From assembly GCF_900100735.1 (NCBI RefSeq), contig NZ_FNCJ01000025.1:35224-99223 (forward strand): a stretch of 64,000 bases of DNA, written 5' to 3'. A model generated the notes under the pieces. The model was not told the DNA's origin, searched no databases, and saw only the letters and a list, made by a program, of their open reading frames with translations. The stretch is from Paraburkholderia phenazinium. GTDB lineage: Bacteria; Pseudomonadota; Gammaproteobacteria; Burkholderiales; Burkholderiaceae. A program made the translations under genes and the position numbers. Shown here one piece after another: positions 1 to 10,863 of this stretch; position 1 is the first letter of the stretch, and the number at the start of each line of letters is the position of its first letter.

Positions 1-1069
1 CGCGATGCTGCAGCAGCGCGTTCATCGGCACCACGAAAAAGCCGGACAGGCCGCCGACGACCATCAGGAAGATATAGGCGAGGATCAGATAACCCGGCAC
101 GTGCATGCGACCGAAGTAAAAACCCCAATGCGCGGGGAACAGGTCGCGGGTATAGAAGGCCATCATCATCACCGCGATACCCATCATGATGCCGACCGGC
201 AGCACCGATAGCGACTTCTTCAGCGGCACGCGCGAGGCGGCGATGATGGCGCCCGCGGCCACCCCGACGGCCACCACGGCCTGCAGGATCGCGCCTTCGG
301 AGAGCGACATGCCGAGCGAGACTTCCGCCCACTTCAGCACGATGAACTGCAGCGTGGCGCCCGCGCCCCAGAACAGCGTCGTGACGGCAAGCGAAATCTG
401 GCCCAGCTTGTCGCGCCACAGCACCTGGAAGCAGTCGGCGAAATCTGTGATGAGCTTGATCGGGCCGCGTTCCTGTTTCGGATAGCGCGCGCCGGTGTCG
501 GGAATGCGCAGATTGAATAGCGCCGCGATCACGTAGATGGCCATGATGACCAGCATCGCAGCTTCAGCCGGCGTGTTGACGGTCGGAATATGGTGTTTGA
601 GGATGTGCGAGGCGATGTGCGGGCTGATCAGCGCGCCGCCCAACACCGTGCCGAGAATGATCGAACCGACCGTGGTGCCCTCGATCCAGCCGTTCGCGGC
701 GACGAGCCGGTCAGGCGGCAGCAGTTCGGTCAGAATGCCGTATTTGGCAGGCGAGTAGGCTGCGGCCCCAAAGCCGACGATGCCGTACGCAATTAGCGGA
801 TGCGCACCGACCAGCATCGTAAAGCAGCCGACCACCTTGATGGTATTGGTGACGAACATCACGTGCCCCTTCGGGCGCGAGTCGGCAAAGGCGCCGACGA
901 AGGCAGCAAGGACGACGTACGACAGCACAAAGAACAGCTTGAGCAGCGGCGTCATCCAGTTTGGGGCGTGAAGATCTTTCAGCAGTGCAATAGCAGCGAT
1001 CAGAAGCGCATTGTCGGCCAGCGATGAAAAAAACTGCGCGGCCATGATGGTGTAAAAACCTTTTTTCAT
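1..1069 (-). CDS. lplT: Lysophospholipid transporter LplT, MFS family (3' end cut by window)
   Basis: The frame begins at the ATG read leftward from 1069 (MKKGFYTIMAAQFFSSLADN) and stays open to the left edge, giving about 356 codons with the C-terminus missing. The product is a polytopic inner-membrane protein of the major facilitator superfamily; LplT flips lyso-phospholipids inward for re-acylation. Long hydrophobic segments alternate with short loops, and the stretch AAYSPAKYGILTELLPPDRL matches the conserved LplT/MFS loop. It is divergent from alr across 218 bp. There is no fused acyltransferase within the visible part. Family is fairly sure, substrate is inferred from homologues. Confidence 0.85.
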   Translation of the reverse strand, partial: MKKGFYTIMAAQFFSSLADNALLIAAIALLKDLHAPNWMTPLLKLFFVLSYVVLAAFVGAFADSRPKGHVMFVTNTIKVVGCFTMLVGAHPLIAYGIVGFGAAAYSPAKYGILTELLPPDRLVAANGWIEGTTVGSIILGTVLGGALISPHIASHILKHHIPTVNTPAEAAMLVIMAIYVIAALFNLRIPDTGARYPKQERGPIKLITDFADCFQVLWRDKLGQISLAVTTLFWGAGATLQFIVLKWAEVSLGMSLSEGAILQAVVAVGVAAGAIIAASRVPLKKSLSVLPVGIMMGIAVMMMAFYTRDLFPAHWGFYFGRMHVPGYLILAYIFLMVVGGLSGFFVVPMNALLQHR

Positions 1070-1287
1070 CTGATGCGATGCTGTCCTCGCTGCGGTCTGT
1101 CCGCCCCGGCCGTGTGCAAGGCGTCCGGGCTTATTCCGTTCGAAATGGGTTGTGCGCACGGCTTTATATCATGAAAATAGCTGGATTCGGACTAGCAGAA
1201 TCCTTGATCGCACCGCCCAGCGGGCTCCTGAGCACTGAAAACGCACTGTAAGCTCCTGATTCGCAAGCGTCTTTACGAAAATTTCCC

Positions 1288-2358
1288 ATGCCGCGCCCCC
1301 TTTCAGCCACGATCCACACCGCAGCACTCGCCAATAACCTCGCCGTCGTCCGCCGTTACGCACCAAATTCGAAAATCTGGGCCGTCGTCAAGGCCAACGC
1401 CTACGGGCACGGCCTGGCAAGGGCCTTTCCAGGTTTGCGTGCAACGGATGGCTTTGGTTTGCTCGACCTCGAAGAAGCGGTGAAGTTGCGTGAATTGGGC
1501 TGGGCCGGGCCGATTCTGTTGCTCGAGGGCTTTTTTCGCCCCACCGATATCGACGTGATCGACCGCTACAGCCTGAGCACCGCGCTGCACTCGGACGAGC
1601 AGTTGCGCATGCTGGAAATGGCGCGTCTGTCGAAGCCGGTCAATATCCAGTTGAAGATGAATAGCGGCATGAATCGTCTGGGCTACACGCCCGAGCGTTT
1701 TCGGGCGGCGTGGGAGCGGGCGCGGGCCTGCCAGGGCGTCGGTCAGATCACGCTGATGACCCATTTTTCGGATGCTGACAGCGAGCGTGGCGTTGCCTAT
1801 CAGATGGAGGCGTTCGAGCGCGGCGCGCAAGGTATAGCGGGAGCGCGTAGCCTCGCCAATTCGGCGGCTACGCTGTGGCATCCGTCGTCGCACTTCGACT
1901 GGGTGCGCCCAGGCATCATCCTGTATGGTGCGTCGCCGTCGGGGGTCACCAAGGCTATCGAGGGCACGGGCTTGCAGCCGGCCATGACGCTCGCTTCCGA
2001 ACTGATCGCGGTGCAGAACGTGCCCGAGGGGCAGACGGTGGGCTACGGCTCGATCTTCAAGGCGCGCAGCGCGATGCGCGTTGGCGTGGTGGCGTGCGGC
2101 TATGCGGACGGTTATCCGCGCGTGGCGCCCGAAGGCACGCCGGTGATCGTCGATGGCGTGCGCACGCGCGTGGTCGGGCGGGTGTCGATGGATATGCTCA
2201 CGGTCGATCTGACGCCGTGTCCGTCGGCGGGCGTCGGCTCGCGCGTCGAACTGTGGGGCAATGCGCTGCCGATCGACGATGTCGCTCAGGCCTGCGGCAC
2301 GATCGGCTATGAGCTGATGTGCGCGGTGGCGCCGCGCGTGCCGGTGCGCGCCGAATAA
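1288..2358 (+). CDS. alr: Alanine racemase
   Basis: This PLP enzyme interconverts L- and D-alanine in the cytoplasm, supplying D-Ala for peptidoglycan. At 356 residues it has the usual length. The PLP lysine is K35 in AVVKANAYGHG and the second catalytic base is Y253 in VGYGSIF, the two signatures of fold-type III alanine racemases; MNSGMNRLG near 125-132 is also typical. The ATG at 1288 is the first start that keeps the family's N-terminus. It lies between the divergent lplT and the co-directional radA, 129 bp upstream of the latter. No sign of damage. An anabolic (Alr) rather than catabolic (DadX) role is inferred from the lack of a neighbouring D-amino acid dehydrogenase. Confidence 0.95.
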   Translation: MPRPLSATIHTAALANNLAVVRRYAPNSKIWAVVKANAYGHGLARAFPGLRATDGFGLLDLEEAVKLRELGWAGPILLLEGFFRPTDIDVIDRYSLSTALHSDEQLRMLEMARLSKPVNIQLKMNSGMNRLGYTPERFRAAWERARACQGVGQITLMTHFSDADSERGVAYQMEAFERGAQGIAGARSLANSAATLWHPSSHFDWVRPGIILYGASPSGVTKAIEGTGLQPAMTLASELIAVQNVPEGQTVGYGSIFKARSAMRVGVVACGYADGYPRVAPEGTPVIVDGVRTRVVGRVSMDMLTVDLTPCPSAGVGSRVELWGNALPIDDVAQACGTIGYELMCAVAPRVPVRAE

Positions 2359-2433
2359 GCGGCTCTGCGGCGCCTGTTCGGCGTTCCGGGCTGCAAGCGG
2401 TCCGGCATAGGTGAGTCGTACCGCAGACCGCGA

Positions 2434-2469
2434 TTCGACAAACTCGACACACTCAACCAATTCGACAAA
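2434..2469 (+). repeat. Four 9-bp tandem repeats between alr and radA
   Basis: Four consecutive 9-base units, ttcgacaaa, ctcgacaca, ctcaaccaa and ttcgacaaa, sit 19 bp before the radA start. The first and last are identical. No function is evident; they form an unstructured A/C-rich leader ahead of the radA ribosome binding site. Confidence 0.6.
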
Positions 2470-2487
2470 TAAGCAAGGCAAGGGCGC

Positions 2488-3864
2488 GTGGCTAAACAGA
2501 AGACGATGTACACCTGCACCGAATGTGGCGGGCAGGCGCCCAAGTGGCAGGGCCAGTGCCCGGCATGCCAGGCGTGGAACACGCTGGTGGAGACGGTGGC
2601 CGAATCGCCTTCCGCGCACCGCTTTCAGTCGCTCGCCAAGAGCGCGCCGGTGCAGCGCCTCGCGGACATCGAGGCATCGGACGTACCGCGCTTTTCAACC
2701 GGCGTCAGCGAATTCGACCGGGTGCTGGGCGGCGGTCTGGTGCCGGGCGGGGTGGTGCTGATCGGCGGCGATCCGGGCATTGGCAAATCGACGCTGCTGC
2801 TGCAGTCGCTCGGGGAAATCGCCCACGAGCGGCGTGCGCTCTATATCAGCGGCGAAGAATCGGCGGCGCAGATTGCGTTGCGGGCGCAACGGCTGTCGCT
2901 GCTCGATCCGGGCTCGAAGGCAAGCGAACTCAGGTTGCTCGCCGAAATCCAGCTCGAAAAAATCCAGGCGACCATCGAAAGCGAAAGGCCTGACGTGGCC
3001 GTGATCGATTCGATCCAGACGGTCTATTCCGAGGCGCTGACCTCGGCGCCCGGCTCGGTCGCGCAGGTGCGCGAATGTGCGGCGCAACTGACGCGCATCG
3101 CCAAGCAGTCGGGCACGGCCATCATCATGGTCGGCCACGTGACCAAGGAAGGCAATCTGGCCGGCCCGCGCGTGCTCGAGCACATTGTCGATACGGTGCT
3201 GTACTTCGAAGGCGATACGCACTCGTCGTTTCGCCTTGTGCGCGCGTTCAAGAACCGCTTCGGCGCGGTCAACGAACTCGGCGTGTTTGCCATGACCGAG
3301 CGCGGCTTGCGTGGCGTGGCGAATCCGTCGGCGCTATTCCTCTCGCAGCATGAGCAGATCGTGCCGGGTTCGTGCGTGCTGGTGACCCAGGAAGGTTCGC
3401 GGCCGCTGCTCGTGGAAATCCAGGCGCTGGTGGATGCGGCCAATGTGCCGAACCCGCGCCGGCTCGCGGTGGGGCTGGAGCAGAACCGTCTGGCCATGCT
3501 GCTCGCCGTGCTGCACCGGCATGCCGGAATTGCCTGCTTCGATCAGGACGTGTTTCTGAATGCGGTGGGCGGCGTCAAGATTACCGAGCCGGCCGCCGAC
3601 CTTGCGGTGCTGCTGGCGATCCATTCGTCGATGCGTAACAAACCGTTGCCCAAGGGCTTGATCGTGTTCGGCGAAGTGGGGCTGGCGGGCGAGATCCGCC
3701 CGTCGCCGCGCGGCCAGGACCGGCTCAAGGAAGCGGCCAAGCTGGGCTTCTCGATTGCGCTGATTCCGAAGGCGAATGCGCCTAAGCAGCCCATCGACGG
3801 CTTACAGGTTATTGCTGTCGACCGGCTCGAACAGGCCATCGACAAGATCCGCACGCTAGAGTAG
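2488..3864 (+). CDS. radA: DNA repair protein RadA (branch migration ATPase)
   Basis: RadA is a RecA-like, DnaB-type ATPase that promotes branch migration in recombinational repair. The 458-residue protein has the full order: an N-terminal zinc finger with Cys10, Cys13, Cys24 and Cys27, Walker A GGDPGIGKST at about 93-102, the RadA-specific KNRFG motif near residue 250, and a C-terminal Lon-protease-like domain with GLAGEIRPSPRGQDR. The start is GTG at 2488; it places the zinc finger at its usual distance from the N-terminus, and the purine-rich AAGCAAGGCAAGGG lies in front. Transcribed after alr. Confidence 0.95.
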   Translation: MAKQKTMYTCTECGGQAPKWQGQCPACQAWNTLVETVAESPSAHRFQSLAKSAPVQRLADIEASDVPRFSTGVSEFDRVLGGGLVPGGVVLIGGDPGIGKSTLLLQSLGEIAHERRALYISGEESAAQIALRAQRLSLLDPGSKASELRLLAEIQLEKIQATIESERPDVAVIDSIQTVYSEALTSAPGSVAQVRECAAQLTRIAKQSGTAIIMVGHVTKEGNLAGPRVLEHIVDTVLYFEGDTHSSFRLVRAFKNRFGAVNELGVFAMTERGLRGVANPSALFLSQHEQIVPGSCVLVTQEGSRPLLVEIQALVDAANVPNPRRLAVGLEQNRLAMLLAVLHRHAGIACFDQDVFLNAVGGVKITEPAADLAVLLAIHSSMRNKPLPKGLIVFGEVGLAGEIRPSPRGQDRLKEAAKLGFSIALIPKANAPKQPIDGLQVIAVDRLEQAIDKIRTLE

Positions 3865-4014
3865 GCGTCGTATCCGTCGCTCAGAGGGCATTTTTGCAGC
3901 AAGCGCCGCGTAATGCTCCGTAAATAACTGAGCCAGGACTGTAACCAACGCAACACGCGTATTCCCTAAGCTGGGCGGGTCTGCCATCCCTCTCAAGCGG
4001 AAAAGGATCGCGCC

Positions 4015-4278
4015 TTGAAACAGTCTTATGAAACCGTGACCGAGCGTCCCATGCTGGTGCGTGGCTGCCGCGTCTCTGCGCCCATCCGTCAGCCTTGGGG
4101 CGGCGCGTGCCGGATCGTCGAATGGATCGACACCACCGGCCAGATTTCACGCCGCGTCGTCGCCGAAAACGTCACACCGGATGAGGTGCGCGCCACCATC
4201 GACCGGCATGTCGAAGGCCGCAAATACATGCTGTATGACGACGAGCGGGCGCCGCGGCAAACTTTGCCGCGGCGGTAA
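4015..4278 (+). CDS. Small conserved protein, DUF2866-like
   Basis: An 87-residue basic protein with the motifs RQPWGGACRIVEWID and GRKYMLYDDERAP. I associate it with DUF2866, a family of small Burkholderia-group proteins of unknown function, but cannot check this. The start chosen is TTG at 4015 with AAAGGAT in front; the alternative is ATG at 4051, 12 codons later. No signal peptide or membrane segment is seen. It lies alone after radA and converges with the CoA transferase gene 24 bp away. Confidence 0.65.
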   Translation: MKQSYETVTERPMLVRGCRVSAPIRQPWGGACRIVEWIDTTGQISRRVVAENVTPDEVRATIDRHVEGRKYMLYDDERAPRQTLPRR

Positions 4279-4302
4279 GCGCGCGAGTGTGGTTGCACGC
4301 CA

Positions 4303-5421
4303 TTAGCGAGGCCGCTTGGCCTCACCGGTGTCGGGCACTTCATTCGCCCCGTCACGCGCTTGCTCATCCGCCTCTGCGTTCGTCTCGGCCTCAGCGTCCG
4401 GGTTGAACAGAGGATGCTGCGCGGCCTCTGCTGCCGTCAGCACCGGCGAGACACAGCAATCGAGCGGCTCCAGTAACCTTACCCAATCTTCCAGCGGCCG
4501 GCTGGCAATCAGGTCTGCCATGTCCCGCATCAGCGCGAGCGCATCCGGGCCGCCGATGGACTGGCCGACGCTCCAGTGCCGAAACGCCCATTCGGGGCGA
4601 TCGAGCGCGTGGCACAACGTATCCCAGAACTTCAGTTCAAGCGCCGCGACCGCGAGCCAGCGGCCGTCCCGGGTCCGGTACAGGTTGTAGCAAGGCACGC
4701 CGCCGTTCAGCAGCCCACCGCCTGCCGGCGGGGCGGCACCGTCGTTGGCGAGCGAGACCTGGGCGAGGAAGTTGTTCGAGTGAGTGACGTGGGACATCGA
4801 AATGTCGACGAAGCGGCCGTTGCCGCCGCGCGCTACGTGCCACAGCGCCGCGAGAATCTGCGCGACTGCGCTCGCGGCGCCGCCGAGCAGGTCGGCAATC
4901 TGGAAGTTAGGCAGGATCGGTGCGCCGTCGCGGCTCGCCAGTTGCTCGAGGACGCCAGCGTAGGCGATGTAGTTCAGATCGTGGCCGGCCTGACTGGCGA
5001 ACGGACCCGTCGAACCATAACCGGTGATCGCGCAGTAGACGAGCTTGGGATTGAGCACGCTCAGGCTCTCATAGCCGATGCCGAGGCGTTCCATCACACC
5101 AGGCCGGAAGCTCTCGATCAGCACGTCAGCTTCACGCGCCAGCGCGCGCAGCACGGTGCGTCCCGCTTCGGACTTGAGGTCGAGGCGCGTTTCGCGCTTG
5201 CCGCGGTTGACCATGCGATAGAACACGCCGGGGCGGCCGGCGACGCGATCGCTCGACGCCTGCAGCATCGTGCGGGTGGGGTCGCCGGCACCGGGCGCTT
5301 CGATCTTCAGCACGTCCGCGCCCATTTCCGCGAGGCGCAGAGCCGCGACCGGGCCGGGCAACAGGCGCGTCAGGTCCAGTACGCGCAGGCCTTGCAATGC
5401 AGCGGGAGACGTCAATGCCAA
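4303..5421 (-). CDS. CaiB/BaiF family (type III) CoA transferase / alpha-methylacyl-CoA racemase-like
   Basis: The 372-residue protein starts MALTSPAALQGLRVLDLTRL and carries LPGPVAALRLAEMGADVLKIE and NRGKRETRLDLKSEAGRTVL, hallmarks of the family III CoA-transferase fold that also includes alpha-methylacyl-CoA racemase. A likely catalytic Asp lies in AGHDLNYIAYAGVL near residue 145-150, as in the racemase subgroup. The C-terminus from about residue 340 is an odd acidic, low-complexity tail (AEAETNAEADEQARDG) with no domain. Either CoA transfer or 2-methylacyl-CoA epimerisation is possible; the HDLNY motif favours the racemase. It is 64 bp downstream of the ABC-F gene on the same strand. Confidence 0.85.
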   Translation of the reverse strand: MALTSPAALQGLRVLDLTRLLPGPVAALRLAEMGADVLKIEAPGAGDPTRTMLQASSDRVAGRPGVFYRMVNRGKRETRLDLKSEAGRTVLRALAREADVLIESFRPGVMERLGIGYESLSVLNPKLVYCAITGYGSTGPFASQAGHDLNYIAYAGVLEQLASRDGAPILPNFQIADLLGGAASAVAQILAALWHVARGGNGRFVDISMSHVTHSNNFLAQVSLANDGAAPPAGGGLLNGGVPCYNLYRTRDGRWLAVAALELKFWDTLCHALDRPEWAFRHWSVGQSIGGPDALALMRDMADLIASRPLEDWVRLLEPLDCCVSPVLTAAEAAQHPLFNPDAEAETNAEADEQARDGANEVPDTGEAKRPR

Positions 5422-5485
5422 CCTCTCTCTTTAGAAAGTGCCCGTCGATGCCGGCGCAGCCGGTGCGGCCGCGTATGGCGGAGCG

Positions 5486-7438
<1,953 letters not shown>

Positions 7439-7641
7439 AAAGAGAAGGCCGGCTTGGGAAAAACGCTATTTTAGACCGGCCGTGGTCCGGGCAGGGATCG
7501 GCCGTTCGGCCGACTGTGCCGGCGGGGTTTTTCGCTTAGACTGACGGCTTTCGTCTAACACGTTGCACGGTAGCGGAGCAGGTGCTTTAGCGCTCACTCC
7601 GCTCGGCCGAAATAAACTGCATGGGATTGGGGAGAGGGCAC

Positions 7642-8121
7642 ATGACATCGATTTATTCGTTCTCGGCGCGCACGCTAGGCGGCGAGGAAGTCAGTCTGGA
7701 ACAGTATCGCGGCAAGGTGCTGCTGATCGTCAATACGGCAAGCGAGTGCGGCTTCACGCCGCAATACGCCGGCCTGCAAAAGCTGTACGAAACGTATGCG
7801 GGGCGTGACTTCGAGATTCTCGGTTTCCCCTGCAACCAGTTCGGCAAGCAGGAGCCGGGCGATGCGGCGCAGATCGGCAGCTTCTGCGAGAAAAACTACG
7901 GCGTGACCTTTCCGATGTTCGACAAGATCGACGTGAACGGCGCCAATGCTCACCCGCTGTACCGCTATCTGACCGGCGAAGCGCCGGGCCTGCTGGGGCT
8001 CGAGGGCATCAAGTGGAATTTCACCAAGTTTCTGGTGGGCCGCGACGGCACGGTGCTCAAGCGCTACGCGCCGGTGACCAAGCCTGACGCGATTACCGAC
8101 GAGATCGAGAAGCTGTTGTAA
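7642..8121 (+). CDS. Glutathione peroxidase family thiol peroxidase
   Basis: A 159-residue thioredoxin-fold peroxidase that reduces hydroperoxides. The peroxidatic residue is Cys36 (NTASECGFTPQY), not selenocysteine; NQFGKQEPG (65-73) and KWNFTKFLV supply the conserved Gln and Trp-Asn of the catalytic site. Start is the ATG at 7642, with GGAGAGGG immediately upstream; an in-frame ATG at 7621 has no comparable ribosome binding site. Bacterial Cys-type members often use thioredoxin rather than glutathione, so the electron donor is open. Divergent from the ABC-F gene; convergent with the cardiolipin synthase gene. Confidence 0.93.
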   Translation: MTSIYSFSARTLGGEEVSLEQYRGKVLLIVNTASECGFTPQYAGLQKLYETYAGRDFEILGFPCNQFGKQEPGDAAQIGSFCEKNYGVTFPMFDKIDVNGANAHPLYRYLTGEAPGLLGLEGIKWNFTKFLVGRDGTVLKRYAPVTKPDAITDEIEKLL

Positions 8122-8226
8122 CTGCTTGCCGTCAGCGAGAGGCGGCCAGGTTCTCGCGACTTCGCGGGCTCTGGCTGCGCGCTGTGGCCGCCGGCCCTTC
8201 GGCAAGCGCGTCTACGGCCGCTAAGG

Positions 8227-8310
8227 CGCTTGCCAGATCGCTTCCCGAAGTGGTTTCGCAAGCGGTTGCCAAAGCGCTTCCCGAAGCGTTTGCCAGATCC
8301 GTTGCTAAAG
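8227..8310 (+). repeat. Seven 12-bp degenerate tandem repeats between gpx and cls
   Basis: Seven consecutive 12-base units (for example cgcttgccagat, cgcttcccgaag, tggtttcgcaag, cggttgccaaag, cgcttcccgaag, cgtttgccagat, ccgttgctaaag) fill the gap and overlap the cls stop codon at 8305-8307. The period is exact although the units vary; unit 2 equals unit 5 and units 1 and 6 differ by one base. On the plus strand it would read as a basic four-residue repeat, but I see no credible start. Confidence 0.75.
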
Positions 8311-9744
8311 AATCGGCGAGAACAGTCTGGCGACGTGCATGGTCACGCGCCTGAACGCCGGTGCCTGGCGGTACTCGTTACGGTCGATCTCGTAGGCTTC
8401 GGCAAAATCGCGTGTGAGCATCGCTTCGACCTCGGCCGCAAAGCCGCGGTCCACGGTCAGCACCATGATCTCGAAGTTCAGGCGAAACGAGCGGTTGTCG
8501 AGATTCGCGCTGCCAATCGCGGCAGCGCAGCTGTCGATCAGCACCACCTTCTGATGCAGGAAGCCTGGCCGGTAGCGGAAGATGCGGATGCCCGCGCGCA
8601 CCGAATCGTAGGCGTACAGCTTCGACGCTTCGAACACGACGTAGTGGTCGCGCCGGCTCGGAATCAGGATACGCACGTCCACGCCGCGTAGCACCGCGAG
8701 GCGCAGCGCCGAAAACACCGCTTCATCCGGCACGAGGTAGGGCGTGGTGATCCAGATCCGCTCGCGCGCCGCGTTGATTGCCTCGACGAAGAACAGCGAA
8801 CAGGTCTCCTGCTTGTCGGCGGGGCCAGTCGGCATGACGATGCAATGCATGCCCTCGTTGGTCGGCTGATACGGCGGCATCTCGAGCGGCGGCAGTTTCT
8901 GGGTGGCCCAGTACCAGTCTTCGGTGAAGACGAACTGGATGCTGGCGACCACCGGACCGCGTACCTCGATATGCGTATCGCGCCACGGCGAGAGCGGCGG
9001 CTTGGCGCCGAGGTATTCCACGCCGACGTTATGGCCGCCGACAAACGCCCGCTCGCCGTCCACCGAAACGATCTTGCGGTGATTGCGGAAGTTGAGCTGA
9101 AAGCGGTTGACGAAACGGCGGTTGGTGGCGAACGGATGCATTTCCACGCCGCCCGCCCGCAGCGCGGCCACGTAGCTGTGCGGCAGGTCGAAGCTGCCGA
9201 TGCTGTCGTAGAGGAAATAGATGCGCACACCTTGCGCGGCTTTGGCGAGCAGGGCGTCCTTGAGCATCTCGCCCAGCGCATCGTCTTTCACGATGAAGAA
9301 CTGCACGATGATGTAGTTGCGCGCCTGATCGATCGCTTCGAGGATGGCGGCGAAGGTCGCTTCGCCGTTCACCAGCGTGCGTACCGTATTGCCGGGCAGG
9401 AAGGGCATCCCGCCCAGGTGCGTGAGGGAGCGCACGAGCCGGTGGCCGAGCACCTCGGTCGGGTGGCCGGCCGAGGAGGCCTGTTCGTCCCAGGCGTGAG
9501 GATGGGCCTGGGTGCGCAGCGACTCGTTCTCGAGACGGCGCGCGTCGGCGTAGCCCTGGAACTTGCTGCGGCCGAGGAACAGATACGGCACCAGCGTCAG
9601 ATAAGGCATCGCCACCAGCGAGACCGCCCATGCGACCGCGCCCTGGGAGGTGCGCGTGTTCAGAATGGCATGGCACGCCGCGATCACGCCGAGCAGATGG
9701 GCGAGGGCGACGAGCGGGGCGATATGAAGCAAGTCGAATTGCAT
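8305..9744 (-). CDS. cls: Cardiolipin synthase (phospholipase D superfamily)
   Basis: Makes cardiolipin by condensing phospholipids at the inner membrane. The 479-residue protein has two N-terminal hydrophobic segments (about 5-60) and two PLD catalytic motifs: HRKIVSVDGERAFVGGHN near 225-245 and HQKVVLIDSCAAAIGSANLD near 415-435. That architecture and length match ClsA-type synthases. Start ATG at 9744 precedes the first membrane segment directly. A 13-bp perfect inverted repeat lies 27 bp upstream. The last codons overlap a 12-bp tandem repeat, so the C-terminal residues may vary between strains. Confidence 0.93.
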   Translation of the reverse strand: MQFDLLHIAPLVALAHLLGVIAACHAILNTRTSQGAVAWAVSLVAMPYLTLVPYLFLGRSKFQGYADARRLENESLRTQAHPHAWDEQASSAGHPTEVLGHRLVRSLTHLGGMPFLPGNTVRTLVNGEATFAAILEAIDQARNYIIVQFFIVKDDALGEMLKDALLAKAAQGVRIYFLYDSIGSFDLPHSYVAALRAGGVEMHPFATNRRFVNRFQLNFRNHRKIVSVDGERAFVGGHNVGVEYLGAKPPLSPWRDTHIEVRGPVVASIQFVFTEDWYWATQKLPPLEMPPYQPTNEGMHCIVMPTGPADKQETCSLFFVEAINAARERIWITTPYLVPDEAVFSALRLAVLRGVDVRILIPSRRDHYVVFEASKLYAYDSVRAGIRIFRYRPGFLHQKVVLIDSCAAAIGSANLDNRSFRLNFEIMVLTVDRGFAAEVEAMLTRDFAEAYEIDRNEYRQAPAFRRVTMHVARLFSPIL

Positions 9745-9771
9745 AGGCGCGCGAAGGATTTTTCAATGCGC

Positions 9772-9801
9772 TTCCCTGCCCTCCAGCAGGAGGGCAGGGA
9801 A
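9772..9801. repeat. Perfect 13-bp inverted repeat upstream of cls
   Basis: Arms TTCCCTGCCCTCC (9772-9784) and GGAGGGCAGGGAA (9789-9801) are exactly complementary around a 4-base loop. It lies in the cls 5' region and about 150 bp past the prmB stop. On neither strand is it followed by a clear run of T, so a terminator for prmB or a cls operator are both possible. Confidence 0.7.
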
Positions 9802-9951
9802 GTCGATCGCGCTCATCTTACCGAACCCGTTGGCCTTGCGGTCGGGTTCGGCGGATTCTTTGCAGTTCGTTGCGGTGGCAACAGGGGAAGACGCGCGCCG
9901 GAAGCCGGCAACGCGTCGGGTGTGTGACAGCGGCAGCAGGGCCCAGGCAGA

Positions 9952-10836
9952 TCAGCTCGGCAGATCGGCTGCCTGGATCAGGAACACGTTATCGTCGCCG
10001 GCGCTGGTCGACAGCCAGACGAGGTCGAGGCCGCCGAACGCCGCTTCCACATTGGCGCGCTCGTTGCCGATCTCAACCACCAGCACGCCGTCGTCGGTCA
10101 GCCAGTTGCGCGCCTCGCTGATGATCCGGCGCACGATATCCATGCCGTCTGCGCCGCCCGCCAGCGCCATCTCCGGCTCATGCTTGTACTCGGCCGGCAG
10201 CGCTGCCATCGAGTCCGCATTGACGTACGGCGGGTTGGTGATGATCACGTCGTAGCGGCGCTCGGGCAGCGGGGTGAACAGGTCGCCTTCGAACAGCGCA
10301 ATGCGATCGTCGAGTTTGTACTCGTCGACGTTGCGCGTCGCCACTTCGAGCGCCGGCTTCGACAGGTCCACCGCGTCGATGTCGGCGTTCGGGAATGCGT
10401 GCGCCGCGAGAATCGCGAGGCAACCGGAGCCGGTGCACAGTTCCAGCACCGCGCCGACCTGTTCGGGATCTTCGACGTACGGTTGCAGGCCGTCCTGCAG
10501 CAGCTCGCCGATAAACGAGCGCGGCACGATCACGCGTTCGTCCACGTGGAAGCGGAAGCCGTGCATCCATGCTTCCTGCGTGATGTAGGCCGCGGGCACG
10601 CGCTCGGTGGCGCGGCGCTCGATCACACCCAGTACGGTGTCGACCTCCGCCGGCGTGAGCTTTGCGTCGAGAAACGGCTCGAGCAAGTCCAGCGGCAGAT
10701 GCAGCGAGTGCAGCACGAGGTAGGCGGCTTCGTCGTAAGCGTTGGCCGAGACATGGCCGAACGACAGTTCGGCCTGGTTAAAGCGCGTCACTGCGAAACG
10801 CAGCAGGTCGCGAACGGTAGAAAACGGGAGCGTCAT
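9952..10836 (-). CDS. prmB: Ribosomal protein L3 N5-glutamine methyltransferase
   Basis: This SAM-dependent enzyme methylates a glutamine of ribosomal protein L3. The 294-residue protein has the SAM-binding glycine motif ELCTGSGCLAI (about 130-140) and the catalytic NPPY motif in IITNPPYVNADSM (about 205-215) of glutamine N5-methyltransferases. Its N-terminal helical domain (TFSTVRDLLRFAVTRFNQAE) fits PrmB better than PrmC, which would sit beside prfA. Start ATG at 10836 has AAGGAC upstream. It follows dapE by 27 bp on the same strand, so the two are probably co-transcribed. Confidence 0.93.
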   Translation of the reverse strand: MTLPFSTVRDLLRFAVTRFNQAELSFGHVSANAYDEAAYLVLHSLHLPLDLLEPFLDAKLTPAEVDTVLGVIERRATERVPAAYITQEAWMHGFRFHVDERVIVPRSFIGELLQDGLQPYVEDPEQVGAVLELCTGSGCLAILAAHAFPNADIDAVDLSKPALEVATRNVDEYKLDDRIALFEGDLFTPLPERRYDVIITNPPYVNADSMAALPAEYKHEPEMALAGGADGMDIVRRIISEARNWLTDDGVLVVEIGNERANVEAAFGGLDLVWLSTSAGDDNVFLIQAADLPS

Positions 10837-10863
10837 CGCTGGGGTGTCCTTGGCGGGCTTAAG

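Noticed and set aside
8230..8691. Plus-strand frame starting in the 12-bp repeat with a basic 4-residue repeat
   Set aside because: Starts at TTG without ribosome binding site and continues antisense in cls.
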